Shown piece after piece: positions 31,169 through 40,891 of a DNA stretch of 64,000 bases. The notes beneath the pieces are model-generated. The model did not search any database and was not told the origin of the DNA. It worked only from the letters and a program-made list of their open reading frames with translations. Position 1 is the stretch's first letter. Each line of letters starts with the position of its first letter. This stretch comes from Schizophyllum amplum (taxonomy: Eukaryota; Basidiomycota; Agaricomycetes; Agaricales; Schizophyllaceae): the NCBI GenBank assembly GCA_007026445.1, contig VDMD01000104.1, positions 17,265 through 81,264 on the forward strand. The letters run 5' to 3'. Position numbers and translations under genes: made by a program.

Positions 31169-32836
31169 CCACCTGCGCCAGAGTCAGTGGGAGACTCTCC
31201 TCCATCCAGCCGTGGACCCTCACCTGAGCCAGCCGAACGTGCCCCACGCCGCCGGGAGAGGACCTCACGGATTCCCCGCCTATCCTTGCCAAATGAGGTG
31301 CCACCACCTCCTGCGCCAGAACCTGGACCGTCTCGCCGGGCTGGTCTACGCACCCCACAGGAGCGGAAGGCCTCCAAGCCAAAGGATAGCGGTTATCTCG
31401 AGACTCGCGAGCGACAGCAAAGGTTGCAGAGCGAACAGCGGGAGAAGAGGCACGCCCAGATCCGCGAACGAGAGGCACAGCTCGAAGAGCGCAGAGCAGC
31501 CCGTGAGGGAGCGCCCGCTGAACCCGCGCCTCCGTCTCCGCCTCCGCCAGAACCCGCCGAGGAAGCACCAGCGCCAGAGCTTGACGAGGAATCTGCCAAC
31601 CTCTCTTTCATGGAGGACGAGCTCTTTGCAGGCGCCGCCACTGGTGGGCGCTCTAGCAGCGGTGCGCGGAAGGTCCCCGATACGTGGGCACAGGCTATGG
31701 CAGGTCCGGACAGAGACAGGTGGCTTGACGCGCAGTCGGAAGAGTTGAACAGCTTCAAGCTGAACGACGTTGTCGAAGAGGTTCCGATCCCAACAGGGGT
31801 CAAGCCCATCACCTCAAAGCATGTCTTCTCCATCAAGGAAGATGCGAAGGGCAACATCGAGAGGTACAAGGTGCGCATTGTTGCGCGCGGCTTCACTCAG
31901 CGTGAGGGAATCGACTATCAGGACGTCTTCGCCCCCGTCGCTAGCCTGGAATCCATCCGCATCCTCCTCTGCCTCTGCGTCAAGCTTGGCCTCCTTGCTG
32001 ACCAGATGGACGTCAACACGGCCTACCTCAATGGGGAACTAACGCAGCTGCTCCATATGATGCCTCCCACTGGTGTAGACATCAAGCCCGGACACTGTTG
32101 GCGGCTCAAGAAGTCGGTCTACGGCCTCAAGCAAGCCGGACGCACATGGAACCAGACCCTCCACCAAAAGCTCGACAACCTCGGCTTTGTGCGTCTCAAC
32201 TCGGAGACTTGCCTCTATGTCTTCCGGGATGGCAAGCAGGTCTGCTTCCTCGTGGTCTACGTTGACGACCTCCTCCTCGCCGCTACGTCTCGTCCCTTCA
32301 TGGACCAGATGAAGAAGAAGCTCTCAGCTTGCTTCAAGATGCGCGACCTAGGGCCCGCCAAGTACCTCCTTGGCATCGAGATCATCCAGCATCCCGGCAA
32401 GCGCGCCCTCTCCCTCTCACAGCGCAAGTACATCGACACCGTCCTAGAGCGATACGGCATGTCCGACTGTACGGGAGTTGGGACCCCAATGTCCACAAGC
32501 GTGCGCGTTACCGCCGACGATCCTTCGGATAACGAGACCCGGACCCACATGTCACTCGCCAAAGGCGGTCCTGTGGTATCCTACCAGAGCGTCGTTGGAT
32601 CTCTCATGTACGCGATGTTGGGCACCCGCCCCGACCTGGCATATGTGGTAGGCGTCTTGGGCCGCTACAGCGCAGACCCCAAGGCATGCCATTGGGAGAT
32701 CGCGAAGCGCGTCCTTCGCTACCTGAAGAAGACACGGGACTGGTGCCTCTGCTATGACGGTGCCGACACTGGCATGGACCTCGACTTCCACGGCTACACT
32801 GATGCCGACTGGGCAGCTGCTGCTGTAAGCCATTAA
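31168..32836 (+). CDS. copia pol, linker and reverse transcriptase (interrupted at 32813)
   Basis: The fragment continues the gag-pol frame after element 1. A Pro/Glu-rich linker and a coiled KR-rich region lead to the reverse transcriptase: WAQAMAGPDRDRWLDAQSEE, then VPIPTGVKPITSKHVFSIKE, ARGFTQREGIDYQDVFAPVA, QMDVNTAYLNGEL, KSVYGLKQAGRTWN, and the catalytic VVYVDDLLLAA (YVDD). The downstream thumb follows: MRDLGPAKYLLGIEI and SQRKYIDTVLERYGM. The RNase H start (GYTDADW) is reached just before element 2 cuts it at 32813. The 24 bases after that belong to the inserted element and end in a stop. Confidence 0.93.
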
Positions 32837-35800
32837 CTTAATGGACTGGGATATGTCCGACCGACGCTTTTATATGTTGGTGGGAGGTATCCCAAGCCGG
32901 AAATTTCCGAGTCCGGCTGCCCGGGAGCCCTCCGGGAGCCTGCTGCAAATGGCAGGTGGGCTGCCGGGCCCAGTATTGCGGGGAAATCACAAATTGATGG
33001 CTAATTAACTGCTGCGCGCGCGCGATTATTTCGGCCACGCGCCAGCGCTCGGTCCCTGCCGGCCACGTGCGCACGCGACGCGACGCGCCGCCCCCACGCC
33101 CGGGCTCCCCGCGGCCCTATATACACCGATATAGTATAGAGGGCTATCTATATACACTATATACATCCTATATACTCATAATTTGCCGAAGCAACGAACA
33201 AAAACCAATGAAAAGCGTGAAAAAACGCGCACGAAAAATTTCGCGCACGGCGGCGCGGTGCACGCACGTCGCGCAGTGTGCGGTTGACATTATTAACGGT
33301 GTATATCATCTGTATGGACATTGGGGTGGGTGTATGAGGAGCTCACGGTGGCGAGAGGGAGCTAAAAGGGGTGGGGCACGCTGCGCACACGATCGGTGGC
33401 GCGACCGGCGGCACTGTCGACCCTTGGTCGACCCCTGGGCAATCGAAAGCGTAGGCGGTGGTTGATAGGCGACGTCTCCACTGAGATGTGCCTGCCAATA
33501 CCACTGCGTGCGCAGTCGATGCGAGGGGGGAGGTATGAGGAAGGGGGCTAGGGCGCGCCGCGTGTTGCTGTGCGCGCGCGCGTGGATCACAGCAGCGACG
33601 GAAAGCACACCAATCTATGTAAGACGATGTGGGGGCAATGTGAGGGCGAGGGAGTGAGCAAACGAGCCAGCAGTTGGCTCGTTGCGCAGAGAGGGGTGAC
33701 GACGGTGAGGGGGGTGCGTGTGGTGTGCATGCAGGTGCGGCGGCGGCGACGGCGGCGGCGAAGGACATACGCGTGTGGCCTTGAAGCGTAGGGGGACGCC
33801 TCCCGCGTTGTTCGAGGATCCCGCGCTGGGCACGCGGCCGCGGCGGGGGCGTGGTGGAGGGGTGTGCGTGTGGTGGCGCGCATGCGATCCGTAGGCAGTC
33901 CCTTGCTTGCAGAGGGCCCCGCCATCGCCGACAACCAGCGCGCACCCTCCCATACCTCCTAAAGTCCTGATCGGACGTGGCGGAGAGTGAGGGACACGTC
34001 AGGGAGGCGGCGACGGACCGCCTCCATGACGCGTATGGGGCGAGCGGTGGTGGGCGACGACGGGCGGGCGGCTGCTAGCGCACAGCGCGGGGGTCGCGTG
34101 GGGTGCTGGGTGTGTGTTTGGGATTGCAAAGGGGGGTGCGTACCGGCTAGAAAAGTTGCAGAGCACGACATGCCTCGTCGTGCTCTGCAGCTCCTGTATG
34201 TACAATTTTCTTAGTTTGATTTTGCGGGATTTGACGACCACGCACCTGCGGGGGACTCCTCTGGGTCCCCTTTATCCAATTCTGAAGATGCGCCACCAAT
34301 TGAGCCGCTGTTGAGCGGCGGGCGGGTCGCGGATGGCGGCGGGAGGAGAGACGATCGCGTTACGTCACGTCACGAACGCGCTCATTTCGAGCGCGTTCGG
34401 GACGAGACGCAACGCGATTACGGCGCGCGGAGGCCTCCGATCGACTCGATTATCTACAGATGTGCGTTATTCTATATATTTCACTACCCTATGCAGTCTC
34501 TGTAAAGCCATGTGGTCAGGAATATAGAGCAATGCTACCACATTACCTAGATATCACTGTCCTCAATCACTATTCAGTCCACTACGATTTATGTGACAGG
34601 AATGAAGCCCTAAAATCACCTGTTTATGATAAAGTAAGTGTATAGAAAGATGCTCCAGCTTTGACTGTAGCTGGACCTTCAAATGGGAGCCCATAATGTA
34701 CTGCTGTTCACCTTAAGAAACAATGAAATCTGAGGTTCTTCTGCTCAGAACTTTTGCAATATACAATACTCATTTATATCGCAATTCTAGTTCTATCTTC
34801 AAATATCAAGACCTTAACATGTAATCTACATGCTACAGGCCTCAATTTGGCGTCGGAAGACGTCCGGAACGCTACTGTGGTCGTCGAGCACGACGGCGGC
34901 ATGGCTCGGCGGGCCGGTCCGAGTTGCCGTACGTGCGTGATCAGCGCTTCTCAGCGTTCGACCACCACTTCCCCCATTCTGCGGCTGGCCCCCACCTCCT
35001 CTATCCTCATGAAACAATTATGCGTAGTCAAGAAGAACTATTTTCAAGATCTTCGATGGATGAACGCGTCGCAGCGCGGTCGCGAGCGCGGGATGATCGG
35101 CGGAGACGCGCGCGAACGCGTCGCAGGTGCGTCGCAGCGCCCCAATATGATTCTTACATGCTAACATACGTTATAGTGTAATCCGTCGTGCTCCCCCGCG
35201 CGACGCGATACGCAAAAATCGACGTGAAGTGCGCGGATCGACGCGACGCGTGACGTGACGCGACACGTCCGCCCTTGCCTCCCACCACCACGTCGCGAGA
35301 CCGCCGCCCCTCCCTCTCACTCAACGCACAACCACATACACGCGAAGCAAAAAGATAGGGGGCGCGAGGGCTCATAGGAGCCCTCCAAGGTACGTCACAA
35401 TAGTTCTGCTGTGAAACATAATACTGACAAAATTTCGGCGTCACTCGCTAACGCACGCACGCACGGCATTGTGTGCGTTCGCGAGCGGCGCTTGTCCCTA
35501 GCCATCGAGCCCGCCACCCGGCCCCCTCCAACGCACCCAAGCACCCATACGACGCGTGGGAGAGACGCCCGCCACCTACACGGCCCCCGCCACCCCCCCG
35601 TGCCCCCCCCCCCCCCCCCACGCATCAGCGCCCGCCCGCCCTGCTCGCCCATCCCAGACGCCCGTTACCACCTTCGCCAAGCGAGGTATTGGGTCGTTTG
35701 GGGCTGGCAAACAAGGGCGGGCGCTGACGTGCAGCTGGAGGCGCGGACACGGCGAGCGTCGTACCTGGATACCCATGCCTCCTCGCCGTCCATTCGCTGC

Positions 35801-36665
35801 CGACTGGCCTCCCCTCCCCATTCCATTCCTTCTCCTGCGCACGCCACCTCCCGCGCGCGGCCCCACCATTCGCGAAATTGGTGCGCCCCACGCCGCACGT
35901 GTGAACGGATGGCTTCGCGCTGGTACACACAGCGCGAAGCCTGTTTTCTCAGGCATGAGAATTCATTGAGGGGAGGGCGGCCCATGCCCCACTCTATGCG
36001 CCCCCTTCATTCAAGTGCCACCACCGCCCCACCACCACCCCATCCAGACCAGCAGACACGCAGCGTGCGTACGCGGTAGCACGTTCTAGCGGGAGACGCG
36101 CGCGCGCACCGCTACGCTGTCCCTGCGCGAAGGAACCCGTCGCCTCACGCATGCCATACCTACACGCATGCAGGCGCGATGTGCATGCCCCCCCCCCCCC
36201 CCCCCCATCCCCACCCCACACCACCCCACCTGCTCCCCCTCGTATAGCGCGCTCGCGCGTGCGGGGTGTATTCATAATACATACATCTGTATATGTGCAT
36301 ATATATACATATTATTGTGTTGAGAGGAGCAACGAACCAGCGCGGTGCGGTCGCGGTGGCGCGCGCGCAGCATCACGTGGCAGAGCCAGGGCGGTGGTCG
36401 CGTGCTCGGCGCGCCTAGCAACGCCACACGCGAGCAAAATGATATAAATCGATAAAAATATTGAAAACTCCCAAAAAGGGGATTCCCCGGCCATTATTTC
36501 GCTATAATACTGCTCTAGACCGGTTTCCCGGGCCCAAATAGGTGTGTCCCGGCCTCTGAGAATCGGCAATTGCCGGGTTGGGATAGCGCCCACCAACATA
36601 TAAAAGCATTGGTGGGACATATCCCGTCCATTAACTTAATGACCTACAGCATAAGGTGGACTGGG
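32807..36665. mobile_element. Non-coding TIR element 2 (3845 bp, 32814-36658) in copia RNase H
   Basis: The element is bounded by GACTGGG duplicates (32807-32813 and 36659-36665). Its left end is CAGCTGCTGCTGTAAGCC. The reverse complement of its right end is CACCTTATGCTGTAGGTC, and similarity continues for about 95 bp (CATTAASTTAATGGAC, then GGGATATGTCC, then CTTTTATATGTTGGTGGG). The terminal pattern CASCT-N2-TGCTGTA and the 7 bp target length equal those of element 1, although the bodies differ. A hairpin with 11 bp arms (gcagagcacga) lies at 34158-34189, and two long C-runs lie near 35606 and 36190. No convincing coding frame is seen. Removing it restores DADW|GGDHDT of RNase H. Confidence 0.87.
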
Positions 36666-37135
36666 GCGGCGATCACGACACATCCAAGTCCACCTCTGGA
36701 TTTGTGTTCATCTCCAGCCGTGGCGCGATCGGATGGTCCAGCAAGCGTCAGTCCATGGTCTCCCTCTCCTCCACGGAGTCCGAGTACATCGGATTAGCGA
36801 ATGCGGGTCAGCACCTAGCCTGGCTACGCTCCTTCTTCGAGGAACTTGGGCAGCCGCAAAATGGGTCGACGGAGCTCCGGTGTGATAACCGTGCAGCTAT
36901 CATCCTCAGCCAGGACCCGCAGTTCCGAGCGCGGACCAAGCACATCCAGCGGAAGTACCACTACATCCGCGATGGGCTTGTGGCAACGGGCGAGTGCGTG
37001 GTGACTTGGTATCCTACCGACGAGATGGTGGCGGACATATTTACCAAGCCCCTTCCTCACGAGAAGCATCTCAAGTTCTGCTTGGGCATGGGCTTACGGC
37101 CAGGCTCGAGTGGGAGTGTCAAAAGTGGTGGGTAG
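36659..37135 (+). CDS. copia pol, RNase H C-terminal fragment
   Basis: It continues the frame after element 2. DWGGDHDTSKSTSGFVFISS, SKRQSMVSLSSTESEYIGLA, RCDNRAAIILSQDP, RTKHIQRKYHYIRDGL and TDEMVADIFTKPLPHEKHL are the standard copia RNase H blocks with conserved E and D residues. The frame ends at 37135, 19 bases inside the 3' LTR, as in many copia elements. Confidence 0.93.
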   Translation, partial: DWGGDHDTSKSTSGFVFISSRGAIGWSSKRQSMVSLSSTESEYIGLANAGQHLAWLRSFFEELGQPQNGSTELRCDNRAAIILSQDPQFRARTKHIQRKYHYIRDGLVATGECVVTWYPTDEMVADIFTKPLPHEKHLKFCLGMGLRPGSSGSVKSGG

Positions 37136-37449
37136 GCGGACGAGCCTGCCTTCAGCCCGACGCACCGTGTCACGTCACACGGTGCATCTAAGTACCTTGC
37201 ACCGTCACAATTCCCGATTAGGGAATTCTAACGCTTACTTTTATAGGGGCTCCGCCCTTTTCCGCCCCTCAGTCTTTACCCTCACTGCAGGAAGACTGAG
37301 GGTGCGTCTTACACTACATTTACTTTATCCTCAGCTAACAGTACCTTAGTCTTACGCGTCCTGCGCATCCTTAGGTACGAATACAGTCTTTACCCTCACT
37401 GCAGGAAGACTGAGGTCTTACGCGTCCTGCGCATCCTTAGCTCGTGAAA
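37117..37449 (+). repeat. 3' LTR
   Basis: I read it as base-for-base equal to 25057-25389. The spacing between LTR starts is 12,060 bp. It is followed by the TCTGA duplicate at 37450-37454. Confidence 0.92.
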
Positions 37450-37653
37450 TCTGACCGGCTGGCTTACATCTTCAATGATGTGTACCTCACGCCGAGGAAC
37501 TACCAGCAGCAGAAGTTGGCGTGGAAGCACATGACCGCGAGCGAGAGGGTAGATGCGCGTGGCTCATCTGCTGAGAAGGATTGGAAGTTGTGGCGCAAGC
37601 GCACAAATGGTTGGGCATACTCTCAGAAGAAGCGGGGGAACAATGTACGGTAG

Positions 37654-40003
37654 TTATTCTGTATCCGGTAGGTAACCGGGAGCGTAATTTGTGAGACTTG
37701 CGAGTGTAAGACGGTTCTTTCTAAGTATCAACTCGTCAAGAAAGAAATTGTACTTGGTAAACGACATCTCTCGTACAATGGAGTGGTATGCGCCCAGCCA
37801 GACGTTGTTCTGCTCTGCAATCGATGAGTTAAAGTACCAGCCATCTTCTGTGCGTAATTCGGGGAACTGCATAGGATTACAGAACAAGGAGCACTCAGCA
37901 TCGTTCTTCTTGTGCTTTACTGTCCAGTGGAATACATCGACAGGGAGAGTGATCTTCGTGAGTAGACTGGGATCGTGTTTGGCAAGATAACGATGAAGGC
38001 GGCATCCATTGTCGTAGAAGAGAACATCGGGTAGCAGTCCAATGGCGTCAAGTTCACGGAGTGCGCACTGATGAAGGCGTTAGATTACACATGGGGCACA
38101 TTTACGTATGGTAGGCAAGACAGGAAGGGGGTCTGGGGGAAACCTTGGTTTCCCCCAGTGCATAATTTCGAAGACGGGGGAAATAGGTTTGAAAGGAAGG
38201 GGGTTCGGGGGAAACCTTGGTTTCCCCCGAGAAAGGAAGGGGGTCCGGGGGAAACCATGGTTTCCCCCGGGCTGCCGGCAGGCGGAGGGTGCAGGGAGGA
38301 ACGCCCTGCGTAACAAAATTCAAGACTCACATGCACAGAGGACAGGGACTCGGCCTTAACACATGTGTACCGCGATATGATGATGCCACACGGTCGGTTG
38401 AATGTGAATTCGGCATGCGTGCGAGTTCGCCCTAGGATAGCCTTCATATACGGGCCCTGCTCATTCTTGGCTGGGCAGTCGGTATCGTCAATGAACGTTG
38501 ACGACTGCTGAGGAACTTCTGGTCCATTGTTCGTCTCGACGGCGTCATTTACGGCTGAAACCGCAGAGGCGTCGTCCAGATGTGTGACCGCCTGGCGCTG
38601 CAGTACACCCTTCAACTGAAACATAGCCGTGTTTCGCTGCTGATGTTGTACCTCCAGCTGCCGATGAGCAGGGATACCGCAGGTCTTTCGATGGTCTGTC
38701 GTAGGTGCACGACATGTAGTGACAGCGCAACAGTAGTTCAGGTAATGGTGGGAGGGGCAGAAGCGATCGGCGTGAGAGTACAAAGGGATCGGACAGCCGT
38801 CCGCCGAACAACGCGCATGGCCGATGCATACGGCGTCGCCGACGAGCGCATGAATAGTACCTATTCATAATGGTCAGGTTACTGCCATGCAATGATATGG
38901 CTCAGCACGCACGCAGTGCGCCGTCGGCGTCTACAAACGTACGCATGCACTTGCTGCAAAAGTGCGCAGCTTCGGGTTGTCCGTATATGCGCATACGCTC
39001 ATTGCGCAACGTCATCGCGGCTAGGAAGCGATCTTTCTGGTCTCCCGTATGCGGTACATGCAGCCGTAGGCCTTGACGACCACAGTCGTCGAGGAGAGAC
39101 ATGATAATGAATATGTCAAAGACGTGGTGCTTGTTTAAACGAGGTAATGGCGGGGAGTGAGAGGGTGTGAACGTGTGATTATATATCTTGGCAACGTTCG
39201 TAGCGGATGTCCTGCACCCTCCGTTAGCGTCACATAGAAAACCATGGGCGCGAACGCACCATGACATCAACATCATGCTGATGAAAAGGTCCGCCAGTGG
39301 CCGGTCGACATAATGATGTTCTGCAGCTTGAATAACGGTAAGGCTGGGTGCGTAGTAGGAGCGTACGCCCTGTTGAACGGCGTAATTGGGATAGTATGTG
39401 GTACGGCATGCTGGACGAGGATTAGAAGAAGCCCGCGCTGTACAGTGTTTACGTACCAGAGCAGACAAGATGCACGGAAAATGTCGAACGGGCCCCGCCA
39501 AGAGTGTACAACGTGACGCGTCTGCGCCCGTCTCGTTCACGAATGAGGGACTTGTGGAAATTGATGCAGTTGGTGTTGGTACAGTACTCATTCGGCGGCC
39601 ATAATGTATCTCCAGCTGCATGCAATTGTTAGCGGGGGGTGGGGAGACGAGGTTGCTACGCACATATTTCGTCTGCCCTCGCTTGATCCCATGCGTGCTG
39701 CTCTTGAGGCATATCCAACTCCGAAGCCCTCTGCCAGACCGTGCCAGCGATCGCATGCCACAGGACAGGGACAAGGTTGATGTTCATGTCCACGACGGTC
39801 GCGAGAAAGACCGCGATGTGATCGGGCAGCGCAGGCGGTGGTGTCAAAGGATCATGATTAGGAGGCTGCGCGGCGAGAATGTCGTTCTTGAGCTTCGTGG
39901 CCAGCGTAATAACCAAATGCAGAGCGGTGAGGGTGATGTGGTCGAGCAGAGATGGTTCATATGAGAGGACGTCGAAAACGTGGCGTAACGTGTCCATGTT
40001 CAT
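37654..40003 (-). CDS. KDZ-transposon-associated CxC5/CxC6 cysteine-cluster protein, complete
   Basis: Six exons: 40003-39664, 39615-39457, 39410-39260, 39211-38913, 38860-38331 and 38067-37654, for 630 aa. Four introns are 46-52 bp with gtgcgt or gtacgt donors; the fifth is 263 bp. Order: a helical N-terminus; CxC5-like cluster (EYCTNTNC, later VCSACRTTYYPNY); AAEHHYV and KIYNHTF; VPHTGDQKDRFLAAM; FCSKCMR; CxC6-like cluster (GDAVCIGHARCSADGCPIPL, then RFCPSHHYLNYCCAV); KAILGRTRTHAE; PDVLFYDNGCRLHRYL; VDVFHWTVKHKKNDAEC; WYFNSSIAEQNNVWLGAYHS; YNFFLDELILRKNRL. This matches basidiomycete proteins whose Cys clusters are named for their association with KDZ DNA transposases. I infer a zinc-binding role in the element's transposition. 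No stop or frameshift is seen, so it looks intact. Its TAA abuts the stop of the + strand gene. Confidence 0.85.
38135..38268. repeat. Three palindromes GGGGGAAACC(W)TGGTTTCCCCC inside an intron
   Basis: 22 bp palindromes lie at 38135-38156, 38207-38228 and 38247-38268, with a degenerate fourth near 38175-38190. Each is preceded by gaaggggg. They lie in the only long intron (38330-38068) of the KDZ-associated gene. Confidence 0.9.
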
Positions 40004-40689
40004 GCGCGCGTAAATGTAGGCGATGGCATGGAAGGCGGACGCGTGTCATGCAGAGTCGTCTCCGGAGGCGCGCGCAGTGATCGAGAGCGCGGTACGTGGA
40101 CGGTCGGTGCGGCGAACGCGCGTGGAAGAGTTCAGGGGCGCGGGCCGGGGGCGCGGTCAACGACACAGTCGATGGGCAGCGTCAAGCTTATAAGAGACGG
40201 CAACGGGGGCTGTCTCGGGGGACGCGTGGCGATGCGCCGGAGCTGATGACACCCGCATGAAACCTTCGGCCCGCCCGGACGCACCGGGCGCATGAAGCGC
40301 ATCATCGGCGCGCATCGATCACTTCCGTCTCCTCGTGATCGCACACTATCTCCTTCCCTCATTTTCTCACTTCCCCGTCGACTCGCCGCCTCTGCTTCTC
40401 TCCTCATCATCCGAAGATTCTTCGCCCGTTGTCGCCATCAAAACCGCTTTCTTTCAGCCTCAAGAGTCGCAGCGCGGCATCTATCCTATGCTTGACTCTC
40501 ACTCCAGCTCCTGTGTCTGTATGCTCAGAGGCGTCCGATGCATAACAGTCAGCGCTCAGCGCTCGAATGACGCCGCCACGCCGAGAAGAGACTTATTGTG
40601 AGCGCATATCCTCTGCTTACGATGAATTCGTTCTCACTCTGGTGCAAGAGGGAGGCGCGTGAGGCATGTTTTGACCGAGCTACGTATCT
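40004..40689. other. Intergenic, divergent promoter region
   Basis: It separates the KDZ-associated gene (-) from the right duplication arm (+). No repeat or transposon terminus was recognised. Confidence 0.4.
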
Positions 40690-40891
40690 CACGGGAGAGG
40701 GTTCGAACTTGCCGACGGCATTGGTCGCACGACGAATACGCGGCGTGGTACGCTCGACGCCCTTTATCTTTTACGTTGTCAATTTTCAAGTGTGTTGCGA
40801 GTGTAGGTACATCCAGGCGCCTCCCTCTCTTTATCAATCATATCTTATAGGATTTCTCTCACTGACGCTTACATTGGCGGTGCACAGCGTC

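Larger units (their letters stand above)
25057..37449 (+). mobile_element. Full-length Ty1/copia LTR retrotransposon with two nested insertions
   Basis: The element lies between TCTGA duplicates and has two 333 bp LTRs (25057-25389 and 37117-37449) that I read as identical. A primer-binding site follows the 5' LTR, and a purine run precedes the 3' LTR (gagtgggag, 37108-37116). The gag-pol order is gag, protease, integrase, reverse transcriptase, RNase H, which defines copia rather than gypsy. Without the two internal insertions (27871-31160 and 32814-36658) and their target duplicates, the element would be about 5.2 kb with a single long gag-pol frame. It is recent and was probably competent before the insertions. 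Confidence 0.95.
22964..37653 (+). pseudogene. Cys-rich protein gene split by a Ty1/copia insertion
   Basis: Exons are 22964 (or ATG 23036)-23137, 23186-23269, 23317-24240 and 24290-25056, then after the insertion 37455-37653. Introns are 47-49 bp. The frame ..GMQLLS is cut at 25056. Skipping one TCTGA duplicate and the whole element, it resumes as DRLAYIFNDVYLTPRNYQQQ and ends SQKKRGNNVR. Exons 1 and 2 both end KDFHTGLT and both downstream introns end tgctttag before CCTCCCCTATCC, a tandem exon duplication. The middle holds a cluster of about a dozen Cys with a His (HTAKCPPTCRCLSRCSVADC through CPTHCKLSGKC), probably zinc-binding. I do not recognise the family. Its stop abuts the stop of the KDZ-associated gene, so it may belong to the same DNA-transposon locus (inference). 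As it stands translation would end inside the LTR at 25075. Confidence 0.7.

Noticed and set aside
32838..36570. Frames up to 222 codons inside element 2
   Set aside because: They consist of Pro/Arg/His-rich translation of C-runs and GC-rich repeats, with no domain.
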